64,000 bases of DNA, taken from the NCBI GenBank assembly GCA_025174535.1, contig JALBUN010000050.1, positions 248,001 through 312,000 of the forward strand, in the 5' to 3' direction. The position numbers and the translations under genes are program-made. Positions 22,901 through 33,306 of the stretch are shown in pieces. The notes beneath the pieces were generated by a model. The model did not search any database. It was not told the DNA's origin and worked only from the letters and a program-made list of their open reading frames with translations. The DNA comes from Cantharellus purpuraceus (taxonomy: Eukaryota > Basidiomycota > Agaricomycetes > Cantharellales > Hydnaceae). Positions within the stretch are counted from its first letter, which is position 1. The number at the start of each line of letters is the position of its first letter.

Positions 22901-25249
22901 GGTACGCCCTCCAGGAGTTGGTGGATTCCGCTTAGAGGATGCTCTGAGGTCTGGTGGAAAGGTATGTATGGAAATGGTAGTGTGAGTCGCACTGAACGTG
23001 ACGTCCTCTCTTAGCATGCACATTTCCTTGAATTGGGTGTCATTCGCACATTCGAATTCTCTTCCTCTTTACGTCGTATGAGCGTAATCGTGAAACGACT
23101 CAAGAGCACCAGCATGGAAATTTATGTCAAAGGCGCACCAGATATGATGCATGATATTTGTGACCAGGAATCTTGTGCGTTTATCCGTCATCCTAGAATC
23201 CGATCCGTGATTAATACCTCCGAGTAGTTCCTCGTGATTATGATGATCTTTTGTCGTATTATACCAACCGGGGATTCCGTGTGATTGCTATCGCTGGCAA
23301 GAGCATCGAAGGGCTATCATGGCTTAAAGCGCAGAGGATGAAACGGTTAGTGTGCTCATTCCGCGAACGATTATTCTTGACTTTGATCAATGCAGGGAAC
23401 AAGCAGAATCAGGTTTAAAATTTCTTGGGCTAATTATTTTCGAAAATAAAATTAAGCCGGGCACGACTCCTGCTATTCAGACGCTGAGGGCGGCACATCT
23501 GGGCTGTCGCATGGTGACGGGAGATAACGCCCGCACAGCAATTAGCGTGGCACGTGATTGCACTATTCTCAGCCAGTCCGCGCACGTATTCTACCCTAGG
23601 TTTGTTATTGGTACGTTGGTGATGGAATCAATATGATAATGACCCCTTGCTTATTGAAATTGCAGGCAATGCGACGTCACCTAACTCCAAATTGGAATGG
23701 TCAAGCATAGATGATCAGTCGCTGAAGCTGGATGACTACAGTTTGCGGCCGCTGCCTCCACCGCCACATCACGTTGAGGAAAACGAAATTGCATACCCAG
23801 ACTACGCTGTTGTGCTGACAGGTGATGTCTTCCGCTGGATGATTAACCACGCACCGCTAGAAACTTTGCAAAGAGTCCGTCACTGAACTAACCTTCACGC
23901 TGTCATGTCTTACTAATACGCATCATTAGATGCTTGTGAAAGCACAAGTCTTTGCGCGAATGTCCCCAGACGAGAAACATGAGCTCGTGGAGCGCCTGCA
24001 GTCGCTTGGGTATATCGTCGCGTTCTGTGGAGACGGTGCAAACGACTGTGGGGCACTGAAAGCTGCGGATGTGGGGCTTTCACTGTCCGAGGCAGAAGCT
24101 TCTGTTGCGGCGCCGTTCACTTCCCATACGCAGGATATTGGGTGCATGATTGAGGTGATCAAGGAGGGACGTGCGGCGTTGGTGACGAGTTTCAGTTGTT
24201 TCAAATATATGTGAGTAATCTGCGTATGAATCATTTTTACTGTGTATAGAAATATAACGGTGTAATAGGGCGCTGTACTCACTGATCCAGGTGATTGAAG
24301 GACATATGATCTTTGGGACTCTACTGACGTCAAATAGTTCACAACCATTACCTTGCTATACTCGTTCGCTTCTTCACTTGGAGATTTTCAAGTATGTTAC
24401 GGAGGCCTCTTTGGTTGATGAGAGCTTTCTCATTATTCGCATAGTTTCTATACATCGATTTGTTTATCATTATACCGATCGCAATTGCTAGTAAGTGAAT
24501 ACCTAGTATGAGAACTTAGACGTTACTAACGTTGGGGCAGTGGGACGAACGCTACCGTTCTCTCAAATATACCCCAAGCGACCGACGGCAAGTTTAGTCT
24601 CGAAGAAAGTTTTAACAAGCATCATTGGGCAAGTCTTGATCACTAGCTCTGTACAGTTCTGGACCTTTTTTTGGATCCGGTCACAGAGCTGGTGGGTGAA
24701 GATGTCCCTTCACAGCGCGTTTGACGGCTTACACTTGGCTAAGGTATAAACCTCCAAAGTCGCAACCGACGGAAGGCCACAAGCTAGAGATAATGAACTA
24801 CGAAAACACAGCTTTATTCCTGGTGTCATCGTTTCAGTATATTTTGGTTGCTGCAGTGTTCTCGATTGGTCCACCATATCGTCAACCAATTTGGTCAAAC
24901 GGTACGTGTATTTGACGAGGATACAGATCTATCAGTTGCTTCGGCCAGCTGATTTGCGACACCGATAGGATGGCTGATATTTTGCATCGGCATGTTATCG
25001 GCATTCAGCGCGCTTGTGTTGCTTGCTCCTCCGGAAGTTTTGGCGACGTTGTTGGAATTGATGGATATCCCCGTCCAAACAAGACTTAAGCTGATGGCCG
25101 TCGTAGGAATCAATGTTTGCCTGTCAGTTGGGTTTGAAAGGTGGTGTCAGGAAGTTGTGGCCAGCATAGTGGGTAAGATGCTGCGACGACGACAACGGGG
25201 GCGGCGGCTGCATGGCAAGGTATACAAGGCAGTAGAGAGTGTATATTAG
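19904..25249 (+). CDS. YPK9: P5B-type P-type ATPase (Ypk9/ATP13A2 family)
   Basis: Large multi-exon gene with all splice junctions closing in frame. A long acidic Ser/Arg-rich cytosolic N-terminus (about 270 residues) precedes the first membrane segments. Catalytic features: actuator motif LLTGESVP, the P5B-type membrane motif [19 protein letters not shown], phosphorylation site [13 protein letters not shown], nucleotide-domain KGAPDMM, MVTGDN, and [20 protein letters not shown], followed by C-terminal membrane helices through the stop at 25249. PPALP (rather than PPELPME) separates P5B from P5A (Spf1). Yeast Ypk9 is vacuolar and human ATP13A2 exports polyamines from lysosomes, so a vacuolar polyamine or metal-tolerance role is likely. 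The ATG at 19904 has a good context (ACAATG); 19865 is in the same frame. No catalytic residue appears missing. Confidence 0.93.
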
Positions 25250-25475
25250 ACCATGTTGAGGAAGCTGATTTCTTGGTATGCGGGCTTGATGGTGACAATT
25301 TGTAACTCCGCAAGAGGGGCTGCAGTGCTCATTGTCCATTAACCTTTCCCGTCCAAGTCGACACCAATCACGCCCCGTGGGCGTCCACCACTCTTTTTCT
25401 TCTGCCTTCACCTCATCTGTTTTCTCTTTCCTGTCCATTTAACAGGAGCTGGCCTCCGCTCCTCGTGCATCAACA

Positions 25476-27045
25476 ATGCTCAGGCCTTTGCACTTACACT
25501 TTATTCTCCTCGCGACTTTCTTTCTCGCTCTCGCCGGGCATGCCTATGGCGCACCCCTTGAATCCTTCCGTCGAACGTCTGTGACTCGTCGCAAAATCTC
25601 ACAGAATGACAACAGTGCCTTTCCCGGACCCGAGTCCTTTATGACTTCAACAACCACTGACACGTATGTATGGCTTCACCTTCCACTATCTCTTGCTGAA
25701 ACATTCAACTGCAGCTCGCTCGGTGCTGTCATGGAGCTCTGTTCAATCACACTCACGCCTGAGGTCGGTCCCAACGGGGAGGGCCTGGTTCGTGAAGATA
25801 AACTCTGTGATGTCTCTTTGAATCCCGCGGCTCATAATGGGAATGGCAATGAGGGCAGCAATGCAGATGGTGTTGGTATAGGGTCTCACAATGGTGTGGG
25901 AACACCCCACGGTGCAGGATCTCCTAACGGTGTAGGAGGACCGCCTGTTGGCTCAGGATCAGCTAACGGCTCGGGAAGTCCTTCCCCCATCTTTCCAACT
26001 CCCAGTAGGTCGGGAAGTCAATCCGGGGCAGGAGTTCTTCCCTCCCCGCCAACTCCTAGCGGTGCGGCAACACCTAGCGGCGCAGGAATTCCCAACCCTT
26101 TAGGGTCACCTAACTTCCCTCCCCAGCCTATGCCACCACCTATGGGGAGGCCGTCGCCGTCTAGTGGGATGCCATCGTCGCCTAGTGGGATGCCATCGTC
26201 GCCTAGTGGGACGCCATCTTCGCCTAGTGGGATCCCAGCACTTACTTCGCCTGGTAGCAACAATTTCTCAAATCCGACCGGGTCACCTTCTCTTGGTGCA
26301 AACAATACTGCACCTTCAACCACCGCTATGGGTGGTGCCCCATCGGCATCGCCAGCGGTAAACGGCACCTCAACGATGAACGGTACACTCGTACCACCAT
26401 TTGGTGGGTCGTCATCTGCATCACCATCTGGTGGTCTGAGCTTGTCGCCGACTGAGGGTACGATCTCGCCATCAGTCTCCGCCACCCCAACCACGGGCTC
26501 AGGTGGTTCAGCTAGCTCATCACCATCCGTAAGCTCTTGCTTGAAATTTGGTTAATTGTAATCTCATCTTGCGATCACTGCAAGCTCTCGGCTACCCCTG
26601 TGTCATCGGTACATGCAAGCACAACATCCAGTGGGGCAGCTTCGTCGTCTACAGATGGGTCTGGCAACTTGGCACAACTCTCGGGAACTTCGGCGAGCGC
26701 TACCAGTTCTCCCTTTTCACTCCCCGGCCAACAGCTCCAGGTCCTACCCATCGGGCTGGGCGTCTTTGCTGGTATTTCTGTCATTGCTCTAATTGTTGTA
26801 GGTCTTGTCACGTACGAAAGAACTAAGTACCGCAAGGCAAGTACACCATCTACTTTCTGCCATCCTGTCAAATAGTTTGTTTAACCATTCCTGGCGGGTG
26901 TTACACAATATAGGCATTCCGACAACGTAAACTAGCAGAACAAGGCCAGACTTCCGACTACAGTGGCATGGCGTGCGTTTGGTCTTTTGATTTACAATCG
27001 CCCACACTAACGGAAAGTGGCCTTAGTGAACGACCGGCTACCTAG
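25476..27045 (+). CDS. mucin-like single-pass membrane protein
   Basis: Signal peptide at the start (hydrophobic core LHLHFILLATFFLALAGHAYG), a short region with two Cys (SLGAVMELCSITLTPE and KLCDVSL), then over 250 residues of Gly/Ser/Pro/Thr-rich sequence, including a tandem SPSGMPS-type repeat. One membrane helix follows (LPIGLGVFAGISVIALIVV) and a short basic cytosolic tail (TYERTKYRKAFRQRKLAEQG). Introns: about 25664-25713, 26530-26580, a GC-AG intron at 26837-26913 (AAG|GCAAGT, the canonical GC-donor context), and probably a last one at about 26970-27020. Such O-glycosylated type I membrane proteins often act at the fungal cell surface, for example as wall sensors, but no WSC or other named domain is visible. 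Confidence 0.78.
26160..26232 (+). repeat. 21-nt tandem repeat in mucin-like gene
   Basis: Four near-identical copies of a unit like CCTAGTGGGATGCCATCGTCG encode S-P-S-G-M-P-S, with the later copies diverged (ACG, ATC). Purely in-frame expansion within the Ser/Pro-rich domain. Confidence 0.85.
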
Positions 27046-28065
27046 CCAGGAAGTGTGTCAGCCCGGGACAAAATTTTCCCGTAGTTTTGCGTGTAGATCC
27101 AGACCGGTTGTATGTCCGGGTTTATGTCTACACCTAACACGAGCTAGACCAGTCTGTCTCTGTTCGCCTTGTTCTCCCGATTTAGATGATTCCCTCCGCT
27201 AATGACACGACCCCCTTCATGTCCCACCTGCCGCTCGTTTCCATTACCCTCCCTCATCCATCCTCCCTATACACTGTGCACGCATGGACCTACGCATTAC
27301 TCTTCGATTTATGTTGCACATTTATTAACATTCGGTCTCAGGGTTTCCGATTTACTTAAGTTCTTGCACATACTCCACCTTTTTTTTCCCGACGTGTTTT
27401 GATTTGTCTCAGGGATGTGGTATCCAGTATGCAATTTGTATACACTAATGCTGTAACCTGGACATGATGTTAAGTTATGTCGTCGAGGAATTAGTGATTG
27501 CCGTCGCCGCAGTACTTGCTTGCTCCAAGCCCCCGACTGTCTGCCACAAAGCTACAATCTCAGCTATGCTCAGAGTGACGCGCTCCGGTCTTTCTTGTTA
27601 CTCAAGCGCTAATAGTGCTAATTAAACAATGACATTGTACACTGGCTGGTTACGCTACTGTTTCGCTCGTTCACCGTACACGCCTCAAAAGGTTGGTTTC
27701 GTCAATCATTTCATTACTTGCCTGAACTACCAAGTTATATGTTCTTCTGCCCAGGTGTTGGCGACAATCGCGGTGACATAATCAGCTCAAGGTCCTTACC
27801 CAGCTGACGTTATGTTGCTTAAGTATCAACTCCAAGAGCAAAGTGATCGATCATAAAAGGCTGAACCAACATGTTCCCCACATATACCTCTCCGCTGGAA
27901 TGCCGGTCATGTTGCAAACGGCCTCCAGTGGCCACGGGTAGTAGACAGTAGGCACTAGACATATATAAATAATTTACTCTTGGCCGTGAACAGTGGTCTG
28001 AGCAATGCTACTTGGAAGTCCGAACCTGAGTTCGTCACAGATCAATAGCGTCTTGTTCTCGCAAC
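27046..28065. other. intergenic, nothing recognised
   Basis: 1 kb between a same-strand pair of genes. Only a TATA-like motif near the downstream gene stands out. Confidence 0.5.
27964..27970 (+). promoter_or_regulatory. TATA-like box before MBL-fold gene
   Basis: TATAAAT lies about 100 nt upstream of the ATG at 28066 within an AT-rich patch. Confidence 0.35.
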
Positions 28066-29515
28066 ATGAGGTCGCTTTTGCAGCACGTGGATCGACTGAC
28101 AATCAAGATTCTTGTCGACAATAATATTGAATGGTAATGCTACTATGCGCAGCTGTACGTTGCTATGGCGTAGTCACGCTCACACTCAGGTTTGCTGGCC
28201 CATGGCAGGTTCACGGAACTTCCTCAAGGGTACACCCACGAGTTCCCTAGGAAACTCCAGTCTTCTCCACCATTCGATAAGCGCACTGGCGTGCCAATTT
28301 TGGACTTAGATAACTACTGCTGCGGTTAGGTCCTCTCCCTCTATGCGCCAATTTTTGAACTTTGAACTTAATTGTGTTTGCCCCCACATGCAGGCGCTCA
28401 TGGGTTATCTATTCTCCTCGTAAATATTCCTCCCATTCTCTCATTATTCATTAATCCGATCCGACACTGCATATGTGTGTTTGTGTGTGCGTGTGCGCCC
28501 CCTCGGGTCCCTAGACCACAGAAAGAGCTGGTTCTACTTATTCTCTCGTGTTCGACACGGGGCCAGATCCTCGTGCGTTCGAGCGCAACTATGCCTCCTT
28601 CGATGTGGCAAACACGGCGTCAATCGATCGCGTCGTATTGAGCCACTGGCATCGCGACCACAGCGGGGCCATCACGTCATTAGTGACGTTGCTCAAGGCG
28701 CAGCGCGACATTAACAAACCGGACGCCATTAATGAGAGTGTTGTGACCGTGGACCTCCATCCCGACAGACCTATAGCACGTGGCATGGCGCAGCGCGACG
28801 AGGTCATCGCTAGACTTCCAGAAGATCCCTCCTTCCAAGAATTGGAGGCTGCTGGCGCCCGCCTCGAATTGCACCGCGAGGGGCATACTGTAGGCGATGG
28901 TGCCGTATGGGTGAGTGGTGAGATCCCTCGCGTGACTGAATTCGAGACGGGTCTACCCGGCGGTATGCGCTGGTATGAAGACCAAGACGGCAAGGGTGAA
29001 TGGGGCGCAGAGCCTGTAAGTGAGCAATGAAGAGCATTCTCCTTGGTGTTTATGAAAGCCCCTGACAAGCGTAGGATATCATGGACGAGCGATATGTTGC
29101 CGTCGATGTGTTGGGGAAAGGGCTCGTGATTTTTAGCGCGTGCTCTCACGCTGGAATTGTAAACGTCGTCCAAGATGCCATTGCAAGATTCTCGAGACCC
29201 GTATATATGGTTCGTTATGTGGGGCTTGTCAGAGAGGCGTCATTCTTGACATTGATGCACCAGATTATCGGCGGATTGCATCTGGCTCAACCCAATATGG
29301 TGTCTCGTATTCCGCCAACCGTTGACTTCCTGTCAAGGCGACTCCGACCTGCGCCTACATTCGTGCTGCCTCTCCACTGCTCGGGATTCCAAGCCAAAAT
29401 CGCTCTCGAAAAGGCACTTGGCCAAGGTTGCGTCCCCGCAGGGGTGGGTACAACAATCGAAGTACGCGGAGACGCCGATGGTGAACAATACATGTTCGCT
29501 CCATGTGTATCTTGA
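28066..29515 (+). CDS. metallo-beta-lactamase fold hydrolase, MBL-methyltransferase-like subfamily
   Basis: Six or so exons: the first encodes DRLTIKILVDNNIEW, the second FTELPQGYTHEF to LDNYCCG, the third AHGLSILL, and the next begins TTERAGSTYSLVFDTGPDP. The MBL zinc motif HxHxDH is intact in SHWHRDHSGAI; later metal ligands are likely in SACSHAGIVN and LPLHCSGF. The N-terminal LVDNN and the GAHGLS segment resemble the group annotated in databases as 7,8-dihydropterin-6-methyl-4-(beta-D-ribofuranosyl)aminobenzene-phosphate synthase-like, common in fungi without a proven substrate. No signal peptide. An intron at 29017-29075 follows WGAEP and another (about 29209-29263) follows PVYM. Complete. 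Confidence 0.85.
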
Positions 29516-29586
29516 AACCAGTTAAATAAAGCAGGATAATTTATCGTTCCCTGCCGCCGCGCATGCTTTCACGCCAATCGCCCCGT

Positions 29587-32255
29587 CTAGCCACCAGCAG
29601 TCTCACCCTCGCCTTCGCCTTTTCCAGTTTCAGTCACGTCCTTGCTGCTTGAGGACGCACTCTTGCGGAGTTCTTCCTCTTGCCTAGCCTTGTGCTCCTT
29701 GTCAACGTCTTTTAAAAAGTCCAATAATGCCACAGATCCTTGTGACCTCCCTGGACCCTTTTCTCCTCCAGATTTCTCGGGTAACATCGACCTCCCGTTC
29801 AGGATTTCTACCACACGCGGATCTTCACGAGGTCCTCCAGGTCCATACCGATCCGCAAGCTGTAATGTCTGTTCGCAATCACTTCCCCAACTCGTTTGCC
29901 TGAAAAGTGCTTGTAAGACATGATTCTGAAACAGGAAAAACAGTTGTCCAATTAGTTTCAGCAAGTAATTGTCAAAAGGACACATGCCTTGGTGATCCGT
30001 TTATTCGGACAGCCTTCAACCGTAGGAGGTGTCTTTCTATTCGCCCACATGTTGACAATCCGTGTGGCGAACCTATATCCTTTAAGTAAATCCGGTATAG
30101 GCAGCAAGCGTCCCTTAGAGCTTGCGAACTCCTGATAGCGCTCCTCCTTCTGGATGTGTGAACGTAGATAAGCCACGATTGCGGCATTCACCACTTCTTT
30201 TGGCTGCTTGGTGGTCACGGGATGGGAGTCATAACGTTGAAAAGGTCCATAGGGTGAGATGGGCTCTTGCGCCCCCTCATCAGGGGATGATACCCTTGTG
30301 GCTGGAGTTGTTTGTGCTATTCCGCCGAGGGAAGAACCACTGGCCACTACGCCAACACCTCCAGTGCTCGGTCTGGACTGCGACGACCCTTGCTGTCGTA
30401 GGTGAGCCGCCCGTTTGGACGATGGCGGCGCAGAGGGTGGAGCGGTCTTCTGACGTTTTGCATTTGAGTGATCTTCTCCGGCCACAGTGGAACTGGCCTC
30501 TGCCGAGTTGCGCTTGCCATTGTGGCTCTGAGGTGGTATGTAATACGGCTGTGTAGGGTACGGGTGCGATTGTGGCTGCTGCGGATAGTGGCCGTATTCG
30601 TCATATGTAGTACGCGGCTGTGCTGGCCCCACAGTAGGTGGAGTATAGTTTCTGGGGTACGATTCATGTTGTGATGGCGGAATCATATATGGCTCGCGTA
30701 AGGGCGTGCGATTTTCCAGGTTCTGTAATTACAATGTAGAAAAAAAAACCAACGTGAGTGCGTAGTCGTTACCCCAGACATCGCTGTTGCAACAGCTTAA
30801 CGTAAGTGACGAACAGGCTCAATGATAAGTTCAATATTTCTGTCTTGCGAAACCATTAGATTTGAAGGTTGACACTCCATCGTACCGTCCTCGGAAAACC
30901 GCATAAAACACTGTCGATATTTGCCACGGCGAGCAAAGACCTTCGCCGCACCTACATCCGGCTAGTTTGACTGACATTTCAAAACTCGAAACAATAGCAT
31001 GCGTACCTTCTAATCGCGAGGTAGTGAGCTGGAGCGCTTTCATCACTTCTTCGCCATCAGCCCACCATCCTCCTTCCTCCCCAACGTGTGGACGTAGTGA
31101 CACATTGACTTCGGCGAGCTGAAAATCAGGTCCCCCAAAACGTATATCCTCCATTAAAAGAAAAACAGCAGACACAGGATCATCATGATCTGGGGTATAG
31201 TTCATGGGTGGTCCGGGGTATGCCGACATTTGGTTCCGCGACACGGAAGCATATGGATCGGGTTCCGAATAAGATCGGTGCTGTGGGTAGTGAGGATGGG
31301 AAGTGGGCGGAGGTGGCTGTGGTGGGTGGCCATAAGGGTTACCACTAGGGTGATAATTGGGAGGGGGATGAGACGAAGGCGCGGAAGAACGTGCGTGTTC
31401 AGGGTACAATGATCTGGGAGGAGGCGGCGGTCCTGGAGGCTGATCTGGAGGTCGATACGGAGGACTCGGGGCACCAAATGCAGTGGCAGGGGAATGGTCT
31501 CGTGCACCACCTGTTGAAGATGTCACCCCACGCGCATACACAGGACTTCGGTAGTGTTCGCGAGGTTCGAGTGGCGGGTTGTAGGCAGGCGTGGACGAGG
31601 CGACGGACCCAACGGGGCCAGAGGCTTGGGAGTGGCGCTGTGCACTCTCTGGGTGCGTGACGCGCACACTGTGGTCCTGCCCGGAGTAGCTAGAGGTAGC
31701 CGTAGAGGGGCCAGGGTCGCGCCACTTGCTGGAGCTGTCCTTCGAGCGGATATGGGCCGGAAGCGAGAGTGCAGGCTCTGGGTCAGCGCTGCGTGTCTGG
31801 GTGGCAGCGGAGACTGGGGCAACAGTGTCCTTGTTTTGAGACGCAGGACGTGTCTGCCCATGTGTCTTGCCAAACCCATACGCCCTATCCCATGCACCCT
31901 GCGCTGGGCGAAGCAGTGGCCCCGGCGGGGTGCCAGGCCTGGCAGGATCGCTTGAAGAGGGGTTTTCCGTGGGTGAAGCAAGGTATTCTCCTCCTCCTAT
32001 CTGTTCATAAATGTCAGTGATGGGTTATCATAAACAATAAATGCCGGAAATAATCATAGGGGTTCAGGCTCATAAATTGAATCGTTATTTCCGGATGGAA
32101 AGCACGTACTGGATCAGAAGGAGGGCTCATCCGTCCGCTTGCATTGATGGAGAATGTTAGAACGGGGCCACTGCATCGCGCAATGTGCTTGGAGATACTC
32201 ACGCTGATCGCGTCCCCCTCGGTCCAGGTGTTCCAGGGGCATTAGGGTGCTCCAT
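29587..32255 (-). CDS. large unknown protein, probably nuclear
   Basis: I do not recognise the family. The start at 32255 (MEHPNAPGTPGP) leads through two small exons into a Pro/Ser/Gln-rich disordered region of about 250 residues. A folded middle follows: DDPVSAVFLLMEDIRFGGPD, then FQLAEVNVSLRPH, WWADGEEVMKALQLTTSRLE and, after an intron, KVFARRGKYRQCFMRFSEDG and NIELIIEP. A second disordered region includes a basic KRQKTAPP motif that may be a nuclear signal. A conserved-looking C-terminal helix-rich domain (EVVNAAIVAYLRSHIQKEER through QALFRQTSWGSDCEQTLQLA) ends in an acidic tail. The last intron, 29926-29997, is of GC-AG type (AAG|GCATGT). The two ordered blocks separated by disorder suggest a regulatory, transcription-related protein, but that is a guess. 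Confidence 0.7.
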
Positions 32256-32722
32256 CGCGAAATATATCGCGAAAAAGAAGGGAAATTGGGTTGAAAGATG
32301 TGTTAAGGACAAGGGGAAGAAAAGAAGGATGTACGCGGAAGCAACTCTGACAATGGGGGTGAGGTGCGAAGGAGAAGGACGGAGGGAGACGAGCTCAAGA
32401 GATTATAGTACGAGAAAGAGTGGAAGGAAAGGCGTTAGTGACCAGAGTAAGAAACATGGCCTTGGTCAAGGGACAAGGTTTCTCTCAGGCTGGGGCAAAC
32501 ATAGACAAGCGGCCCTCATCAAACTCAGCGCCACCAAACGCTAATTTTACGTATTTGGTAACCTTACACAAGCCGATCCGCCAGGGAAAATTGTCCGCTT
32601 CGAAGTATTCAAAGTAAAATCATACTCAGCACAGGGTAAACTATCCATCAGTCAAGGCAGGTCAAGGCTGGAGTCCGCCTCTGCTTCCCAAATCCCGTTC
32701 CTTTGTCTGTCCTTTGCCGCGG
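32256..32722. other. intergenic, promoter of the unknown protein gene
   Basis: 467 bp, purine-rich on the + strand around 32270-32470. No gene recognised. Confidence 0.45.
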
Positions 32723-33306
32723 ATGTCGACATTTGTTCTTGATGGCATGGCAAGTGCCGATAGGAATGATGGCGCCTCTGAAGAAGCTCGATGGGCCAAT
32801 GTCGTCAGGAGAAGGGATGTTATGCAATTGCCCGACGGAACCAAAGTGTACGAAGCGAAGCACTCGCACAGCCCTAACAAAAGTTCCTTCCCCTTCGGCC
32901 AGCAGATCAACGCCGTCCCAACAGCTGTAAGCGACAAAGTATTAGCCTTAATAGGCAAAGACAGCACTCGCGATGACACTTGATTGCGACTGCGCGGCTG
33001 AATCTGTCGTCCCGGGGAGATCATCTTTTGCACTCTTATCGGAAGCCTCAAGAGACCGGAGCGGTGCCAATGTCGACACCAGAGACGTTGTGGGCGATAC
33101 ATATCATAAATCAAGCGTACACAGCAGGGAATGGCGAGTGCTTGACACTCCTTGCATATTGTACGGAAAAGAACCCCCCCCAAAAGGAAGCCCAGCCTAA
33201 CGGCCAAGAGGGGGCCGAACGTGGATGTCAAGGCACGGGGAGGACCAATATTCTTTGGACGAAGAATATGACATATTTCAAGTTGAGACAGATCGCAGAG
33301 GACTGA
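32723..33306 (+). pseudogene. possible frameshifted unknown ORF
   Basis: Two + strand frames abut: 32723-32983 (STFVLDGMASADRNDGASEE, then GQQINAVPTAVSDKVLALIG) and 32980-33306 (LIATARLNLSSRGDHLL through MSTPETLWAIHIINQAYTAG). The change of frame near 32980 has no GT-AG signal around it, so either the gene is broken there or the match is coincidental. On the opposite strand a 295-codon open frame overlaps, but its composition looks antisense. No family recognised. Confidence 0.22.

Noticed and set aside
26018..26494. 158-codon - strand open frame inside the mucin-like gene
   Set aside because: Antisense shadow of the Ser/Pro/Gly repeat region; composition mirrors the repeats and no splice or start context supports it.
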